A DNA stretch of 64,000 nt. Origin: Roseiconus lacunae (GTDB taxonomy: Bacteria > Planctomycetota > Planctomycetia > Pirellulales > Pirellulaceae). The translations under genes and the position numbers were made by a program. The stretch covers positions 992,001 through 1,056,000 of the forward strand of contig NZ_VSZO01000001.1 in NCBI RefSeq assembly GCF_008312935.1. Reading direction: 5' to 3'. Positions 41,044-50,700 of the stretch are shown one piece after another (position 1 is the first letter of the stretch; the number at the start of each line of letters is the position of its first letter). The notes under the pieces were generated by a model that worked only from the letters and a program-made list of their open reading frames with translations, was not told the DNA's origin and did not search any database.

Positions 41044-41753
41044 CGCCAGATCACCTTCTCCAGTCCGTGCTTATCGAGGCCACGTTTTAGGAACTGAGGA
41101 CGATGACGTTGGTAACCAGGCGGATCAACGTGCTCGTGCTTGAAAGAATGGTCAACATCGACCGCAACATTCACGCCGGCCAGTTTGCAACGCCAGAAGA
41201 AGTCCCAGTGCTCTTCAACCTTGAGTTCCTCATCCCAGCGGATCGCCTGCAGGATGTCTCGATAGGCGACAAAGCAATTGCCAACGTAATGGCACCATCG
41301 AATTGAACCGCGTTGCTTCAGCGAACCGCGATGGATTCGCAATCGTGTTCCGTTGCTACGAAGCAACCGTGGTCGCTCGTCGTTATTGCTAAGCGCAGCG
41401 AGCAGATCGATGTCATTGTTCCGCTTCAGTTTGTCGACCAGTTCCGGCAATCGCGTCCGCGCGGTCACCAGATGATCGTCGTCCGTAAACACAACAGTCG
41501 GCGAGTTACCAGAGTCGAGCAAGCGATTGCGACCAGCAGACAAACCGATGTCATATTCCGTTTCGATCAGCTCATCCACCATTCCCGTTTCGGCGGGGCA
41601 GTTTGCCGAGAAGCGAAGCTCTGGCTTTCCGTCATCTAGAACATGAATCGCCGGCCGATTCGATCCACAGTGTTCATGGATACTTCGCACCAAAGCTGCA
41701 CAGCATTGCGGACGGTGAATGGTCTTAATGCAGAAGGTAACTTGGTCACGCAT
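41040..41753 (-). CDS. Family 2-like glycosyltransferase
   Basis: ATG 41753 (MRDQVTFCIKTIHRPQCCAA) matches the paralogue upstream; the frame to 41894 is a shadow of that gene. 237 aa. A GT-A fold is visible: IHVLDDGKPELRF, DIGLSAGRNRLLD and the metal-binding DxD as VVFTDDDHLVTA near residue 93. The C-terminus has WCHYVGNCFVAYRDIL and EEHWDFFWRCKLAGVNV, as in GT2 hexosyltransferases. It is a paralogue of the next gene (shared CIKTIHRP, DDGxPELRF, EHWxFFxR). The two genes overlap by 8 bp. Confidence 0.83.
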   Translation of the reverse strand: MRDQVTFCIKTIHRPQCCAALVRSIHEHCGSNRPAIHVLDDGKPELRFSANCPAETGMVDELIETEYDIGLSAGRNRLLDSGNSPTVVFTDDDHLVTARTRLPELVDKLKRNNDIDLLAALSNNDERPRLLRSNGTRLRIHRGSLKQRGSIRWCHYVGNCFVAYRDILQAIRWDEELKVEEHWDFFWRCKLAGVNVAVDVDHSFKHEHVDPPGYQRHRPQFLKRGLDKHGLEKVIWR

Positions 41754-42507
41754 GGACAATGCCTCCGCCGGGATAACGCAGTGAATGGAATCCGTGTTTG
41801 CGTAGTCCAAGCTTCCTGAACTTCGGGCGACAACGCAGATCGCCATAAGGCTTGGCACCAACGTGGGCGTGAACCACCATGTTGTCTTCCGCAACCGCGA
41901 CCTTCAGGTTCTCGACATGACTGGCGCGGTAGAAGAACTCCCAGTGTTCATAAGTCTTGATCTCCGGATCCCACCGAAGTTTGGCGATAGTGTCCCGTCG
42001 AGCGAGAAACGCGTTGCTGGACATATCGCACCAGGCGAGTGAACCAACCCGCCGATGCTCACCGCGAAACATCCAGATACGTTTGCCATTCATTAACGGC
42101 GCAAACAACATTGGCCGCCCGCCTCCACCCTGACGCACACCGAGAATATCGATCTCGTGTTGCTGGAAACGCTCGTAAACCGATGCGAGGTGGAAATCGT
42201 TCGTGATGACGTGATCGTCGTCTAGCAGGAAGATGAACTCAGTCTCTGCAGCATCGATCGCTGCATTGCGTCCCACGCCAACACCCACATCGTGTTTGTC
42301 GAGATCAATCACCTTGCAGTGTTTGGCAGTTTCCGGGTACTTCTCCGAGAAACGCAGTTCAGGACGACCGTCATCGACAACGACGATCTTTGGATCCACA
42401 AAGTGTTTTCGCAGCGACTCGACCAACCGATGGCAGGACCAAGGTCGATGGATGGTCTTGATGCAGAACGTGAGGTCGTCCGGCGAGAATGGCTTCGCTT
42501 CACTCAT
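41746..42507 (-). CDS. Family 2-like glycosyltransferase (paralogue)
   Basis: The product is 253 aa. The GT-A motifs are clear: IVVVDDGRPELRFSEKYPE, DVGVGVGRNAAIDA, the DxD motif IFLLDDDHVI and the acceptor-side segment WCDMSSNAFLARRD then YEHWEFFYRA. It adds a sugar from a nucleotide-activated donor; which one is unknown. It sits 4 bp after the GT25-sulfotransferase gene. Because the substrate-side residues differ from the paralogue, a sequential two-sugar addition is likely. Confidence 0.85.
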   Translation of the reverse strand: MSEAKPFSPDDLTFCIKTIHRPWSCHRLVESLRKHFVDPKIVVVDDGRPELRFSEKYPETAKHCKVIDLDKHDVGVGVGRNAAIDAAETEFIFLLDDDHVITNDFHLASVYERFQQHEIDILGVRQGGGGRPMLFAPLMNGKRIWMFRGEHRRVGSLAWCDMSSNAFLARRDTIAKLRWDPEIKTYEHWEFFYRASHVENLKVAVAEDNMVVHAHVGAKPYGDLRCRPKFRKLGLRKHGFHSLRYPGGGIVHA

Positions 42508-42511
42508 TGCA

Positions 42512-43984
42512 TCACCCGTGCTTTCTGAGGTCAGGGTTCACGTGCGCGATAGCAGATGCGAGCTCTTCGTCAGAAGGTTCGATTCCAAGGAACTCGACGA
42601 GCTCGCCAATGACACTTTCCGGATCAGCGGTCAGTTCGGAGAACTCGATGCGGAAAACTGGCACATCGGGATGCTCTTCAATGAATTGATCGCGATGTTC
42701 GGCAAGGCTTCTCTGTAACATGTCGCATGCATCGTCGTCCGCGGCGAACCACTGTCCGCGATGCTTGTTGGACCGATCTTGCAAACTGCGGATGGAAGCC
42801 TTGATATCGCGATGAACCGAAACGATGCGAAGTGAATCGCCCAGGGCTTCATGCAGATGCCCGGCAAAGCGGCACAGATGCGGGTACTTTCCACCCGCCA
42901 CGGTCTTGTCTCGGTTGGCTTCTGACTTGCGGGCGACGATCCAGGATTTGAGTTGTTGCGTGAGTTGTTGATCGCTGATACTAGGATCGATCGCAGGGAA
43001 TCGCATCGCTCTTTCGCAAAGCTGTGCTAGTCCGACCGCTTCGCCTCCGCCGGTCGCTTCGTAGCCGCCCAGCTGATTGCCCATGTGGACGCCAAGGTGA
43101 TGCATCACCATTGCAACGCAGGAAGTACCCGAACGATGCGGTCCCAGAACCGCAAAGAAAGGTGCGTCCGAATGATCGGCGTTTCGCGCGTCGTTGAAGA
43201 ACCTCGTTTGATTCCACTTGCGACCACAGATGTTGGACTTCGTCGGAAGTTGCCCGACCATCCAACGGTCCGGCGTGTAGACCGCAATCGACTCGCGTTG
43301 GACGTTCTTACCTTGAACAAGCGACTCGTAGCGGCGTTGGATGAAACGTCCGAGATGATGGTCGACGTGATGCTTAGTGTGCCAATCGTTCCAAGTCAAA
43401 TGCCGATACAACGCCTTCATGTTGTCACGGCCACGGACCATGAACGCGTGCGTGCGATTGACGTTGTACGGGCGGTAGACGTGCTCGCTGACTTTGTGTG
43501 GCGGATGCTTTCCGGCGTACAAGTGCTGGCCGCCGAGGTAGGCCAATCCCCAATCAGGCGGCAGTTCGTCGACAAATTCGTTCAGTTGTTCCGCGAAGTC
43601 TTCAGCAAACCCTGCGTCATCTTCAAATACCACGTACGAATCGATGTGCTCGCTCAAACACTTTTCCAAGATCAAGAGATGTGATCGGTAGCATCCCCAA
43701 GCTCCGTTGCCGGCTCGCCACTGCGGAGGTGTCGCGACATTCCGTCCATCGATTGCCGCGAATCTCTCTGGCTCGGGGAACGGCCAAGGATCAGGCAACT
43801 GCTCGAGCCACTCTCGTAGCCGATCCGGTCGCCGATCAAGGTTGATGAGGAAGCAACGCTCAACGATCGCGCGGCTATTCAGTTTCGTCGTCTGGCTCGG
43901 ATGGCCCTTCGGGGAATTTTTGCTCGTACTTGCGGATGGCGGTGCCTGCGAGTCCGCGGGCAATCGCGGCGGTGAACCTTCCAT
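42512..43984 (-). CDS. GT25 glycosyltransferase - sulfotransferase fusion
   Basis: A single frame of up to 490 aa. Residues ~42-245 are a GT25 (LPS/collagen-type) domain: CFLINLDRRPDRLREWL, FAAIDGRNV, GAWGCYRSHLLILEKCL, YVVFEDDAGF. Residues ~275-490 are a PAPS sulfotransferase, with the 5'-phosphosulfate loop GPHRSGTSCVAMVM and the 3'-phosphate region VSVHRDIKASIRSLQDRSNK. The start is uncertain. ATG 43984 overlaps the previous gene by 110 bp and adds 36 residues that look like frame noise. TTG 43963 is possible. A CTG at 43878 overlaps the upstream stop as CTGA, imitating the operon's ATGA pattern. It probably adds and sulfates a sugar on the same acceptor. Confidence 0.88.
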   Translation of the reverse strand: MEGSPPRLPADSQAPPSASTSKNSPKGHPSQTTKLNSRAIVERCFLINLDRRPDRLREWLEQLPDPWPFPEPERFAAIDGRNVATPPQWRAGNGAWGCYRSHLLILEKCLSEHIDSYVVFEDDAGFAEDFAEQLNEFVDELPPDWGLAYLGGQHLYAGKHPPHKVSEHVYRPYNVNRTHAFMVRGRDNMKALYRHLTWNDWHTKHHVDHHLGRFIQRRYESLVQGKNVQRESIAVYTPDRWMVGQLPTKSNICGRKWNQTRFFNDARNADHSDAPFFAVLGPHRSGTSCVAMVMHHLGVHMGNQLGGYEATGGGEAVGLAQLCERAMRFPAIDPSISDQQLTQQLKSWIVARKSEANRDKTVAGGKYPHLCRFAGHLHEALGDSLRIVSVHRDIKASIRSLQDRSNKHRGQWFAADDDACDMLQRSLAEHRDQFIEEHPDVPVFRIEFSELTADPESVIGELVEFLGIEPSDEELASAIAHVNPDLRKHG

Positions 43985-44426
43985 GGGGCAGACCTCTTAG
44001 TTGGGCTTCTTCGAGTAACCAGTCGACGATCGTGTCGATGTTGCGCCTGCAACCTTCGGCACCCCAGTCGTTCATCGTGTCGACTCGGGTTTCGCAGTTG
44101 CATGTTTTGCTCGGCTTGGCAAACCAAGCCAGCATGCGTTTCAGTTCGTTGCCAGGACCAGGACGGAAACGATCGATCTTGATCGTCTCCGGTTCATCGC
44201 GTTCGGGCAGATAATTGCGAAGCAGTGACTCGAGTTCGCGAGTGTCCTGTTTACGGCGTTTCTTGTTGACTACCGCCATGCCGATAGTGACCAAGTTGAT
44301 CGCTCTCGGATTTTCGTTGGCTTGGCAGGCGTTGCACGCTGAAGGTGTCGTTCGGACCTTGCAGCCAGCCATTTGCCCGGCGACTTCGCACGCGTTGTCT
44401 TGGGTCAGGTGAGGACAGTGAATCAT
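43875..44426 (-). CDS. Cys-rich phage protein of unknown function
   Basis: The product is 183 aa; the start overlaps the fibre stop (ATGA). The N-terminal 40 residues hold six Cys (CPHLTQDNACEVAG, GCKVRTTPSACNACQANE), suggesting a zinc-binding or metal-cluster knot. The rest is helical (LVTIGMAVVNKKRRKQDTRE, NIDTIVDWLLEEAQLRGLPH). No signal peptide. No family recognised. Its place between the serine-rich fibre and the glycosyltransferase fusion suggests a role in fibre assembly or modification. Confidence 0.72.
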   Translation of the reverse strand: MIHCPHLTQDNACEVAGQMAGCKVRTTPSACNACQANENPRAINLVTIGMAVVNKKRRKQDTRELESLLRNYLPERDEPETIKIDRFRPGPGNELKRMLAWFAKPSKTCNCETRVDTMNDWGAEGCRRNIDTIVDWLLEEAQLRGLPHGRFTAAIARGLAGTAIRKYEQKFPEGPSEPDDETE

Positions 44427-46999
44427 GCGGTCATCCCTGCAACTTGACCGTCATAGGCTCCGGAACTGCTCGGTGGCTCGCCGGGATCTTCGCAGTCGCT
44501 ATCGACTAATTCCCAACCGCAAGACCAGATCCAGGTGCTGTTGCACGGTTCGCTCGATCCGCTGCTATCCTCGGACGGCGGTTCACTGTCGCTGTGGCTC
44601 GGTCGATCGGAGTCGGAAGTTGATGGATGGCTTTCTGACGGTGGTTCACTATTGCTTGCCGATGAATCACCGACACTAGGATCATCAATGCTGTCGCTGG
44701 GACGGTCGCTATCGGAGATTGATTGCGATCCGCTATCCGAATGCGATTGTGAACGGCTATTGGACGCGGATTTGGAATCACTACCTGACTCGGATTCACT
44801 CGTTGATTGCAAGGCAGAACCGCTTAGTGAACCGGACTCGCTTTGAGATCCACTGACGGATGCCGAGCCGGTCCCTGAGTCGGACTGGCTGTAGGACTGC
44901 GATCCGCTGGCGGACGATTCTCGAGAGTAGTTTGGTTCGCTTACCGATTCGCTTGTCGATTGCGAATGCGATTCACTCTCTGATTCGGATTCCGACTCGG
45001 ATTGCGATTGGCTTGATTCCGATTTACTGTGACTGCTTGCTGAAGCCGAGTAAGAACGTGAATGGCTGGGCTGAGAATACGATTCGCTTGCAGATACGCT
45101 GTGTGAGTCGCTTCCCGACTCACTTTCTGAATCGCTCGATTCAGACTTGGACTCGGATGACGCAGAGACCGACTCACTGACACTCGATGTCTCGCTTTCA
45201 CTGGCTGAGCTGTCCGAGTCGCTATCCGAATCACTCGAGCCCGATCCCGACGAACTCGCCGACTGAGATCCGGAAGATGAGTCGGATGAGTTTGATGACG
45301 AACTCCCGGAAATCGAAGGTCCTGAGTAACTCGGCTCGCTGTAGGAGCGGCTCGATTCGCTTTCGCTCTCGGACTGGCTCGAATCGGAGTCACTGCTACT
45401 TGCCGATGACGCACTCGAATCGCTGGATGACGAAACAGAGCTTGATGCATCGGACGAATCAGATTTCGAATCGGATGATTCTGACGAGTCAGAGGATGAC
45501 GCCGAACTGTCGCTGGATGACTGGCTCGATAAGTCTGATGATTCGCTAGATGAACTCGATCCGCTGCTTTTGGATGAACTTGAATCGCTAGATGATGAGC
45601 TACTTTCAGATGAGGACGAACTGGATGATGAGGAACTGCTGGATGACGAGGTGGATGAACTCGAGCTGGATTTAGACGAACTACTGTAAGGGGAACTGCT
45701 GGATGAGCTGGGACTTGATGATGATGAGGAGCTGCTAGATGACGACGACGAGAGCGAGCTTGATGAAGAACTGGATAGCGAGCTACTGGAACTCGACGAT
45801 AGGCTGCTCGAGTTGGATGACCCCAGGCTGCTCGATGAACTTTGGCTGGATGATGCGCTGCTAGAGCTACTGCTGGACGACGAGTCACTGGATGATGAAC
45901 TACCCGACGAGGAGCTGCTTGACGATGAGCTGCTACCGGAGCTGGATGAGGAACTGCTGGAGCTTGAGCTACTGCCATCGCAGCAACGGCAACCAATCGT
46001 GAGGTAGGCCGATGTGTCCTCGTGGAAATGGCAAACGATCTGTTGTGACGCAAGCAGCGCGTAGTCGCAGACGTTGTAGACCGAAACCTTGACGCCGACC
46101 GGTCGCCACTGTGTTCCGTCAAATCGCAGCTCGCGAGCCGTTCCCCAAGACTGGGCTTTGATCCGATGTGTTGGCTTGCAAAGCAACGTTTGCTTGGGCG
46201 GATCGAGCACCCACGACTGATTGCCATCGAAGGTGACCGAGAGATACTGGTCGCGAGAACCTTCAATTGGTCCGCGTATCCGCTGGGCCGAGTGATTTCG
46301 TGCAACGATGCGGACCTGTTCGCCGTCGACATCCAACACCGGTTCGATGTTGCCGGATTGGTCCAGTCGGTGGAGATCACATGTCCCGTTGCCGGTCGTC
46401 GTTCCCTTTCGGGCGCTGATGCCGCCGACCGGAACCTTGACCAAATGTGCGATGTCGGTCGGATGACCAACCCGAACGACCGCCCACTGCAAACCGGTTT
46501 CCGACGGGTTTCGTCGCCAGAGGATCTGTGCCGAACCCTCTGGTTTGGATTCCAGATAGAAGCTCGGCGACAGTGATGCGTCGGCAAAGTCATGCCAGGT
46601 CTCGGTGATATTAACTTGAGCCGCGACAACGCCATCGAAGACGACGCGACCGACCTTATCTTCGGCGATCGGTTCGATGGAGACGCCCACTCGCCCCGTG
46701 GAAGCGCTCGCCCCGGGTCTGCCAACTTTGATTGTCGCATCGCGGACGAATCGAGCAAGTTCGACCGGACCATCGAGCGGGTCGGTCAGTGGCTGAATAA
46801 AACCAGTGGCGCCACCAATCGGAATCGTTTGCGTTGTGATGTTGTGAACGCGAACCGTCGCTGCGTTCTGCAGGTGCGTCCTTGGTCCACCTCCACCGGG
46901 CAACCGATTCTTGTGCAACGCGTCGGCTGCCGCCAACAGCCGGTTGTACTCGGTGGCGGTGATATTGTACTGGTCGCCGGGGCGAACTCTTCGTGTCAT
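44423..46999 (-). CDS. Serine-rich-repeat phage virion/fibre protein
   Basis: The product is 858 aa. Residues ~1-340 are a structured domain (YNITATEYNRLLAAADALHK, HNITTQTIPIGGATGFIQPL, VGVSIEPIAEDKVGRVVFDG, AQVNITETWHDFADASL). Its end is Cys-rich (IGCRCCDGSS). Residues ~344-818 are almost pure serine with Glu, Asp, Gln, Lys and Gly spacers (first poly-Ser, then SxSxSx dipeptides). The last 40 residues are a small Cys-containing tail (WIWSCGWELVDSDCEDPGEP). The position after the tape measure and one more tail gene fits a tail tip or fibre. The adjacent glycosyltransferase genes suggest the serines are O-glycosylated, as in serine-rich-repeat adhesins; that is inference. Confidence 0.82.
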   Translation of the reverse strand: MTRRVRPGDQYNITATEYNRLLAAADALHKNRLPGGGGPRTHLQNAATVRVHNITTQTIPIGGATGFIQPLTDPLDGPVELARFVRDATIKVGRPGASASTGRVGVSIEPIAEDKVGRVVFDGVVAAQVNITETWHDFADASLSPSFYLESKPEGSAQILWRRNPSETGLQWAVVRVGHPTDIAHLVKVPVGGISARKGTTTGNGTCDLHRLDQSGNIEPVLDVDGEQVRIVARNHSAQRIRGPIEGSRDQYLSVTFDGNQSWVLDPPKQTLLCKPTHRIKAQSWGTARELRFDGTQWRPVGVKVSVYNVCDYALLASQQIVCHFHEDTSAYLTIGCRCCDGSSSSSSSSSSSSGSSSSSSSSSSGSSSSSDSSSSSSSSSASSSQSSSSSLGSSNSSSLSSSSSSSLSSSSSSSLSSSSSSSSSSSSSPSSSSSSPYSSSSKSSSSSSTSSSSSSSSSSSSSSESSSSSSDSSSSKSSGSSSSSESSDLSSQSSSDSSASSSDSSESSDSKSDSSDASSSVSSSSDSSASSASSSDSDSSQSESESESSRSYSEPSYSGPSISGSSSSNSSDSSSGSQSASSSGSGSSDSDSDSDSSASESETSSVSESVSASSESKSESSDSESESGSDSHSVSASESYSQPSHSRSYSASASSHSKSESSQSQSESESESESESHSQSTSESVSEPNYSRESSASGSQSYSQSDSGTGSASVSGSQSESGSLSGSALQSTSESESGSDSKSASNSRSQSHSDSGSQSISDSDRPSDSIDDPSVGDSSASNSEPPSESHPSTSDSDRPSHSDSEPPSEDSSGSSEPCNSTWIWSCGWELVDSDCEDPGEPPSSSGAYDGQVAGMTA
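44546..45970 (-). repeat. Serine-codon repeat region of the fibre gene
   Basis: About 475 codons dominated by serine, using both TCN and AGY codons. The 5' part is near-poly-Ser, the 3' part alternates Ser with Glu, Asp, Gln, His or Tyr. The mix of codon families argues for selection on protein rather than simple slippage. Confidence 0.9.
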
Positions 47000-47790
47000 C
47001 AGCTGATGCCCAGCGCGTTAAAATTGCCCTCCGGATAGACTTGCTCGACGTAGGCGGCGGCCGGCCGGCGAAGCACTCGATCACCGACGACCTCTTCATC
47101 GTGCCGGACCCACAAGTAGTCCCATCCCCGCTTACTGATTCCCGAGATCGCGCCGACGGACAACGCCGGTTGATTGGGCCGCGCGGCGAAGTGATAAGTA
47201 ATGTCGACCCAATTCTGCTCGTCTTCACCACCTTCGGCTCCGAGAAACAGAGCTTCGCCAGGAGCGAATATGGACCAGTCGGTCGAGTTCGTGCGGCCGG
47301 TCATCGACACAACGGCCAACAGATAGGCGGTCGAAACCCACTCGAATTTCTTCCGCACGGAGAACTCGAAAGCCGGCACGGTCACATCGACGCCTTCCAC
47401 ACCGGAGTCGCTGACCCCGATTGCACCCTGGTAGATCGGAGCGACCTTGCCCGGCGCCGGATAGATCCCACGGGTGCCGAGCGATTGATTGAGGTGCGTG
47501 GTTGCTCCGGTCGTATTGAACGAGACCGGATCGAGTTTGGTCTTGTTGATGGTGACGCTGACCAACGCGTGTTTGGCGTTGATAAACTCGGCGTCGATCT
47601 GCAGATACGGAATCAGGTCCGGGAAGTTGGCTTTGTAATAGCCGTAGGCGGCGCTGGCAGCCGCCGCCGGATCGACCGCGCCACCATTCGTAGCAACATA
47701 GGCGACGAAGTCCGAATGCGATTTGCCTCGCGATGCCTTTTCGGAGAGCGCCGCGGTCTCGAAGTTGTATCCGCCGGCCGAAAAGCTCAT
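46999..47790 (-). CDS. Tail protein of unknown family downstream of the tape measure
   Basis: The product is 263 aa, coupled to both neighbours by TGATG overlaps. N-terminus: FSAGGYNFETAALSEKASRG. A beta-rich body follows (YLQIDAEFINAKHALVSVTI, VPAFEFSVRKKFEWVSTAYL, GWDYLWVRHDEEVV). No signal or membrane helix. Its place directly after the tape measure fits a distal tail or baseplate protein. No family is recognised. Confidence 0.75.
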   Translation of the reverse strand: MSFSAGGYNFETAALSEKASRGKSHSDFVAYVATNGGAVDPAAAASAAYGYYKANFPDLIPYLQIDAEFINAKHALVSVTINKTKLDPVSFNTTGATTHLNQSLGTRGIYPAPGKVAPIYQGAIGVSDSGVEGVDVTVPAFEFSVRKKFEWVSTAYLLAVVSMTGRTNSTDWSIFAPGEALFLGAEGGEDEQNWVDITYHFAARPNQPALSVGAISGISKRGWDYLWVRHDEEVVGDRVLRRPAAAYVEQVYPEGNFNALGIS

Positions 47791-50700
47791 CAGCTAAACA
47801 CCAGACCTCCGGACTTCGATCGTTCGACCAGCCGACGCGTATTCTCCGCAGTCGCGATAATCGCCCGTTCCATGTCCTCCGTGATGCCATCACCGGACGA
47901 AGCGGGCAGCTGCAACCGCGACGTTGCCCCGCTAAGTGCCAGGTCGAATTCGGTGAGCGACTGACGGACCGAGGCGAAAGCTTCGTTGATCGACGCAACA
48001 TCCAGTGCCGGTTCATCAGCTTCCGACTCCACTTCTGCCATTGCCTCGACGACAGGATTATCTTCCTCCGGTATTTTCAGCTGCGGCGCCGCGATTACCT
48101 CCTCGTCCAACGGCTCGATGGGCTCGAGTTTCAGAGGCTCCAGCTTTCTCGCACTACTGCCGAGTCCCAGTCCTCGCGAATCAAAGTTGCCTGCCGACTC
48201 GACTTGCGTCGTGTTGTCGGGACCGTCTGCAAATCGATCCATTGATGCCTGAGCATCAGAATCGATCCCAAGCTTCAGATCCTTCGGGTTCGGAGGCTGC
48301 AATTCGGGATCATCAATTTCGGGTAGATCGACCGGGGGAATATCGACTTCATCGGGATTGATCGGTTCAGGCAACGCCGGCGGTTTCGGCGGCTCAGCAA
48401 TATCTGGTGGGGAATCAGGTTCATCGGTACGGTCGGATGGTGCGGTCGCATTGTTCGCCCGATCAATTGCGGCCTCGAAGTCGGCCTGCGCTGCAGCAAC
48501 CTTCTCGTCTCGTTCGCGCTGGCGATCGCCCAACTCATTCACACGCGCTGCCTCACGAGCCGCTTTGGACTCTGCGCGCATTTGGTCGAGGGTGGCTTGG
48601 ACGCCGACCGTGGTGTCGTCGATCAGTTGCTGTCGTCCAGCCTGAGCCGAATCGTTATCCCGGAACTGTTGCTGTTTCGACTGATCGACGACCGCATTCT
48701 TTGCATCGGTCTCCGCGTCAATGGCTTGCATTTCCGCATCGAGATCACGACCTTCACGGGCTTTACGACGTGCTTCGAGTTGGGCCGCGATGCCCTTTTG
48801 CATCTCGATGCGGTTGGCTTCGATCTGCTGTTTGCGTTTCGATCGTCGTTGTTGCCGCTCAATGATTGCCTGGTTGCGACGTTGTTGCTCCGCTGCTTCG
48901 GCCGCGCGAGTGTCGGCGTCAATCTTGGCCATTTCGACGTCGACGTTGATATCGTCGTCAAACAGAGCTTTGAGTTTGATCCATGCCTTCTTGAGGAAGC
49001 CGACCGTCGAATTCCACATCGACTTCACCTGGCCAACAAACACGGTCCAGGTGTCGGCCAAATAATCGACGGTTTCCACCCACGCTTTCTCAACGCCGGC
49101 CAGGGCATTGATTAGCACGCCACCGATTTGCACGGCGACGTCACCGGCGATATCGACCAGTTCGTGAAGTTTGAGGAACCCCTTCTTCAGAAAGCCGATC
49201 GCATTGTTCCAGCCTTTCTGGACTGCGGAAGTGAGAATGGTCCAACCGTCCGCCATGAATCCGAGCGTGTCGTTCCACACACCGGCTAGCCCGGACAACG
49301 CACCGATCAATACGTCACCAATGGCATAGGCCGAGTCCGCCCAGACATCCGCGATGTACTGAGTGAACTCGGCCCATTTGGTTTGTAGAAAGGTCGTGCC
49401 CTTGATCCATTGCAGTTTCAGGTACGACCAGAGCACATCAGTGGCTGCGGTGATATCACCCGCCGCCAGCGCGTTGGCGATTGCACCGAAGGCGGCCAAC
49501 GTTTCAGCTTTGAGGACTTCAAAGACGCTGCCCAGATACTCAATCGCCTTGCCAGCGATGCCGGTGGAATAAAGGAAATATCCGCCGAGAGCCGCGATGG
49601 CAGCGACGACCAGCCCCAACGGCGTGAATAACATACCAACGGCGCTGACGATCACGCCGATCGAGGCACCGATGAAACTGAAGATGCTGGCCAAGCCTCC
49701 AACGGCGAAGGATGCCGCGGCGGCAAACGAACCAAGCGTAAACAGTGCGGCGCCGATTCCGATGATGGCGACCGCACTTGCCGCCGCAATCTTGACAATC
49801 TTTTGATTCTTATTGATCCACTCGATCACCCCTGAAGCAGCCCGGCTAAACGCATTGACCATGTTGGTGACGCTACCTTCGAGCGATTCGCCGATTGCGA
49901 TGGCGACGCCTTCGATCGAAGATTTGAGAATCCGAAACGCGCCGCCCAAGCCGCCTTCCATTTCCTCCGATGTCTTCGCCGCGATCCCGCCGGCGTTCTG
50001 CAGTTCTTGGTACAGCTCTCGCGTGTCAGCGACCGATTTTCCGATGGAACTGGCGGCCGTGATTCCCAGCAACCCGAAAACTTCGTTGAGCTTTTCCGCC
50101 TTCTCGGCCGTGCCCATGTTCGCGGTAGCCGCAGCGACTTCGCCCAGGATGTCGACCAGCGATCGGGCGTTGCCTTTGGCATCCTTGGTTGCCACACCGA
50201 AGACGGCTTGAAACTTCTCGGATTCCGCTGCGCTGATCGTAAGCAATCGACGCATCGCGTTACCGGCCGATGAACCTTGGATGCCCATGTTGCCGAGTGT
50301 TCCCAGCACCGCCAGAGTTTCTTCCAGGCTCATATTGGCATCGGCGGCAACGGGACCGGCATACGACAAGGCTTCGCCGAGCGACTCCACCGTGTTGAAC
50401 GATTTGTTCGCAGCGGCAGTTAGCCCATCAGCGACGCGAGTGGCCTCGCCGGCTTCCATACCAAATTGCCGGATGGTGGCGGCCATGATGCCGGATGCCT
50501 GCGTGGCGTCGGTGCCGGTTGCGCGAGCCATGTTCATCACCGCAGCGGTCATTCGCTCGATCTGTTCCGGCTTGAAACCGGCGCGACCGAGTTCCGTCAT
50601 CAGGGAGGCGACTTCGCTGGCGGAGTAGCTGGTTGTTGCACCGAGCTTCTTGGCGGTATTGCGTAGCGACTCCAGCTGCGTTTCCGTCGCCTGTGTGATC

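Noticed and set aside
44941-46773. 610-codon frame, Arg/His/Pro-rich, inside the fibre gene
   Set aside because: It is the shifted reading of the serine codon tract; composition (RHPAVRHHP-like) is that of a shadow frame, and the Ser frame has coupled starts and stops on both sides.
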